NCBI GenBank assembly: GCA_964595945.1
Contig: CAZQSL010000154.1
Span: 1 to 6,983, forward strand
DNA length: 6,983 bases
Reading direction: 5' to 3'
DNA from: CAZQSL01 sp964595945
GTDB lineage: Bacteria; UBP15; UBA6099; JAJRTR01
Shown: positions 5,325 through 6,983 of the stretch, piece after piece
How the letters are laid out: each line of letters begins with the position of its first letter
How positions within the stretch are numbered: position 1 is the first letter of the stretch
Position numbers and translations under genes: made by a program
The notes under the pieces: generated by a model
Database searches by the model: none
What the model saw: only the letters and a program-made list of their open reading frames with translations
What the model was told of the DNA's origin: nothing

Positions 5325-6421
5325 ATGTACTTTTCGTCAAATACAAGGGACGTGCAGCCCCTTACGTCATGGACGATCTGCACAGGTACTTTGAAATCAA
5401 AAATCACAAGGCCGTCACGTTCGACGGGGCATCGCTCGTAGACCTTCCCCGGGATGTCAGCAGCGAACGCATGACCATCGAAGTATGTTCGATCGTCGAC
5501 TCGGTCCGTCCCGATGTTGTCATCGCTTATGGCGCCAACAACTATCAGCCCTGCTACTATGTCGGATCGCAGCCCGTGCCGCTGTTCAATCGCCTCGGCA
5601 TCCCGTCGGTTTCCGTGTGGTACGACAGTCCCACATCAAAAGACGTCTTCGACAATTATTACAGGGTCTATGATCCGAAGCTCAACTATCAGGTCGTGTG
5701 GGATCGCCACTATGCCTCCGATCTGCGGAAGCTCGGGCTGGAAAAAGTGCATTTCATGCCGATCGCGAGCAACGTGCTGCGATTCAAGCGCTTCCCTTAC
5801 GACGAGGCCGATGCCAGGAGATTCGGAGCCGATGTGTCATTCGTCGGATCGCGTACGCTCAAACGGGAGATAATCCTCTCGAAACTCCTTGACGCTGGCT
5901 TTAATCTCGTACTCTGGGGCTACGAGTGGGAAAAGGCGGTCGACAAACGCCTCACGGCATGCTTCCGCGGCATCGCCGACAATGATGACGAGCTTGCAAA
6001 GGTCTACAACTATTCGAAGGTGAATGTCAACATCACCGTCGACCAGGGCATAGGCAGTCTCAACATGAGGGTATTCGACTGCATGGCGAGCGGCGGGTTT
6101 CTCGTTTCGGACTACAAATCGGATTTCGAATCACTGTTCGATGCCGAAAACGAAGTCGTGACATATCAATCGCCGGAAGAACTCGTCGGAGCCGTGCGCT
6201 ATTATCTCGACCACGAGGACGAGAGGCTCGACAAGGCGAAAAAAGCCCGTAAACGCGTGCTTGCGGAGCATTCATACAGCAAACGGGTGGATTTCATTGT
6301 GGATATGCTCGAAAGCAGTCCTGATTTCAGAAAACCCGACTGGCCGGAACGCTTTCCCAGCGCCTTCGACGCGCTGTCATATTTTCTAAAAGAAGCAAAA
6401 GACCGGGAATTCGGCACATAG
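5321..6421 (+). CDS. CgeB-like family glycosyltransferase, in the flagellar operon
   Basis: This 366-residue cytoplasmic protein resembles the CgeB / DUF3880 plus glycosyl transferase group 1 (Glyco_trans_1_2) family, with a GT-B-like two-domain plan. The N-terminal half (1-150) begins with a beta strand MNVLFVKY, has PDVVIAYGANN (64-74) and the family-like WYDSP (100-104). The C-terminal half begins near DVSFVGSRT (171-179), has LWGYEW (198-203), and the strongest signature LNMRVFDCMASGGFLVSDY (247-265) followed by FESLF. It then has SPEELVGAVRYYLDH (284-298) and a terminal helix with HSYSKRVDFIVDML (317-330). No signal peptide or membrane segment is visible. It overlaps flgJ by ATGA and is 26 nt before flgN, so it is probably cotranslated with flagellar genes. 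The likely role is glycosylation of a flagellar protein, but donor and acceptor cannot be told from the sequence. Confidence 0.82.
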   Translation: MNVLFVKYKGRAAPYVMDDLHRYFEIKNHKAVTFDGASLVDLPRDVSSERMTIEVCSIVDSVRPDVVIAYGANNYQPCYYVGSQPVPLFNRLGIPSVSVWYDSPTSKDVFDNYYRVYDPKLNYQVVWDRHYASDLRKLGLEKVHFMPIASNVLRFKRFPYDEADARRFGADVSFVGSRTLKREIILSKLLDAGFNLVLWGYEWEKAVDKRLTACFRGIADNDDELAKVYNYSKVNVNITVDQGIGSLNMRVFDCMASGGFLVSDYKSDFESLFDAENEVVTYQSPEELVGAVRYYLDHEDERLDKAKKARKRVLAEHSYSKRVDFIVDMLESSPDFRKPDWPERFPSAFDALSYFLKEAKDREFGT

Positions 6422-6447
6422 CCGCTCCCGCAGAGAGGAATGAATAA

Positions 6448-6951
6448 ATGTCCGTATCCTCAGAATCATGGATCGCACTCAGAGACATACTCACGACGAT
6501 GGCAGATGAATACGCGAGTTTTCATCTCCTTATGAAAAAGAAGGAAGCACTCCTCGTCAAGGGCGAAACAAAAACGCTGCAAAGCTGCATCAAGGAAGAG
6601 GAAGAGGCGGCTAACAGACTCGAATTTCTCGAACAGCAGCGGCGCGATACAGTACTCGCGTGCTTCCCCGGCGCGCAGGAACTTCCCTCGCTGAGCGATG
6701 TGCTCGCCGCCGCTCCCGAAGATCAGATGCAGTCGATCGAAGAAGCCGCGATGAAACTCATCGAGAGTCTCAAAAGTGTCGTCCACACCAATCGCGCAGT
6801 CGCGGAGCTTGTCCAGATTTCCATCGACTACGCCAATTTCCACATTAACCTGCTCGGCACCGACCCGGTCTCCGACAGCATCTACGGCAAATCCGGGTCG
6901 ACCAATAACAGCGAACCCACAGTCAGGGGCATTATCAACAGACAGGCATAA
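6448..6951 (+). CDS. flgN: FlgN-family flagellar export chaperone
   Basis: FlgN is a small cytoplasmic, helical chaperone that delivers the hook-filament junction proteins FlgK and FlgL to the flagellar export gate. This 167-residue protein is nearly all alpha-helical. The N-terminal helix shows the family pattern LRDILTTMADEYASFHLLMKKKEALLVKG (split over 11-39), then a charged helix KEEEEAANRLEFLEQQRRD (49-67). The C-terminal part has LVQISIDYANFHINLL (121-136), similar to the FlgN terminal segment, and a polar tail. AGAGAGGAA (6432-6440), with its GAGG core at 6435-6438, gives a ribosome binding site about 9 nt before ATG 6448. An out-of-frame ATG at 6440 is ignored. FlgN sequences are weakly conserved, so the call rests on pattern plus operon position. 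FlgM is not seen beside it. flgK is expected just beyond the window. Confidence 0.82.
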   Translation: MSVSSESWIALRDILTTMADEYASFHLLMKKKEALLVKGETKTLQSCIKEEEEAANRLEFLEQQRRDTVLACFPGAQELPSLSDVLAAAPEDQMQSIEEAAMKLIESLKSVVHTNRAVAELVQISIDYANFHINLLGTDPVSDSIYGKSGSTNNSEPTVRGIINRQA

Positions 6952-6983
6952 ATATCGCACGTGCTGGCAACGATACAACTGGA
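6952..6983 (+). other. End of window after flgN
   Basis: These 32 nt hold no recognisable gene. The final bases (CTGGA) could begin a ribosome binding site for a downstream gene, by operon logic flgK, but the sequence stops before this can be tested. Confidence 0.3.

Overview
The window is almost entirely a + strand flagellar basal-body operon from a diderm (outer-membrane-bearing) bacterium. The order is flgF - flgG - flgA - flgH - flgI - flgJ (rod-binding domain only) - a CgeB-like glycosyltransferase - flgN. FlgH and FlgI (L and P rings), together with the P-ring chaperone FlgA, show that the cell has both peptidoglycan and an outer membrane. The moderately GC-rich sequence, the compact FlgF/G/A/H/I/J order, a cysteine-free FlgH with no lipobox and a FlgJ without a muramidase domain argue against an enterobacterium. 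They would fit a deep-branching diderm such as Synergistota or Negativicutes, but this placement is inference; the sequence alone does not fix the phylum.

Layout. Bases 1-46 are the very end of whatever lies upstream plus a near-perfect ribosome binding site for flgF, which starts with TTG. flgF (47-841) is followed by an unusually long 270-nt non-coding interval (842-1111) that is rich in potential RNA hairpins, including pairings that would bury the flgG ribosome binding site. flgG (1112-1900) is followed by a 138-nt gap with two GC-rich hairpins. Then come flgA (start at 2039, with signal peptide), flgH (3134-3712) and flgI (3744-4835). A 16-bp exact direct repeat lies just after flgG and again across the flgA stop, so it brackets flgA. 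After flgI there is a T9 tract and a 69-nt gap, then flgJ (4905-5324). The glycosyltransferase (5321-6421) overlaps flgJ by the 4-nt ATGA junction, and flgN (6448-6951) closes the window.

How the genes work together. FlgF and FlgG form the proximal and distal rod. FlgJ assists rod assembly and binds rod proteins. FlgA escorts FlgI through the periplasm so the P ring can form around the rod, and FlgH forms the L ring in the outer membrane. FlgN is the cytoplasmic export chaperone for the hook-filament junction proteins FlgK and FlgL, which probably lie just downstream. The glycosyltransferase is the only non-canonical member; its tight coupling to flgJ suggests it modifies a flagellar component (perhaps flagellin or another exported protein), but its substrate cannot be read from the sequence.

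No tRNA, rRNA, CRISPR array, insertion sequence or convincing intrinsic terminator was seen. The points most worth follow-up are the structured flgF-flgG interval, the direct repeats bracketing flgA and the operon-embedded glycosyltransferase.
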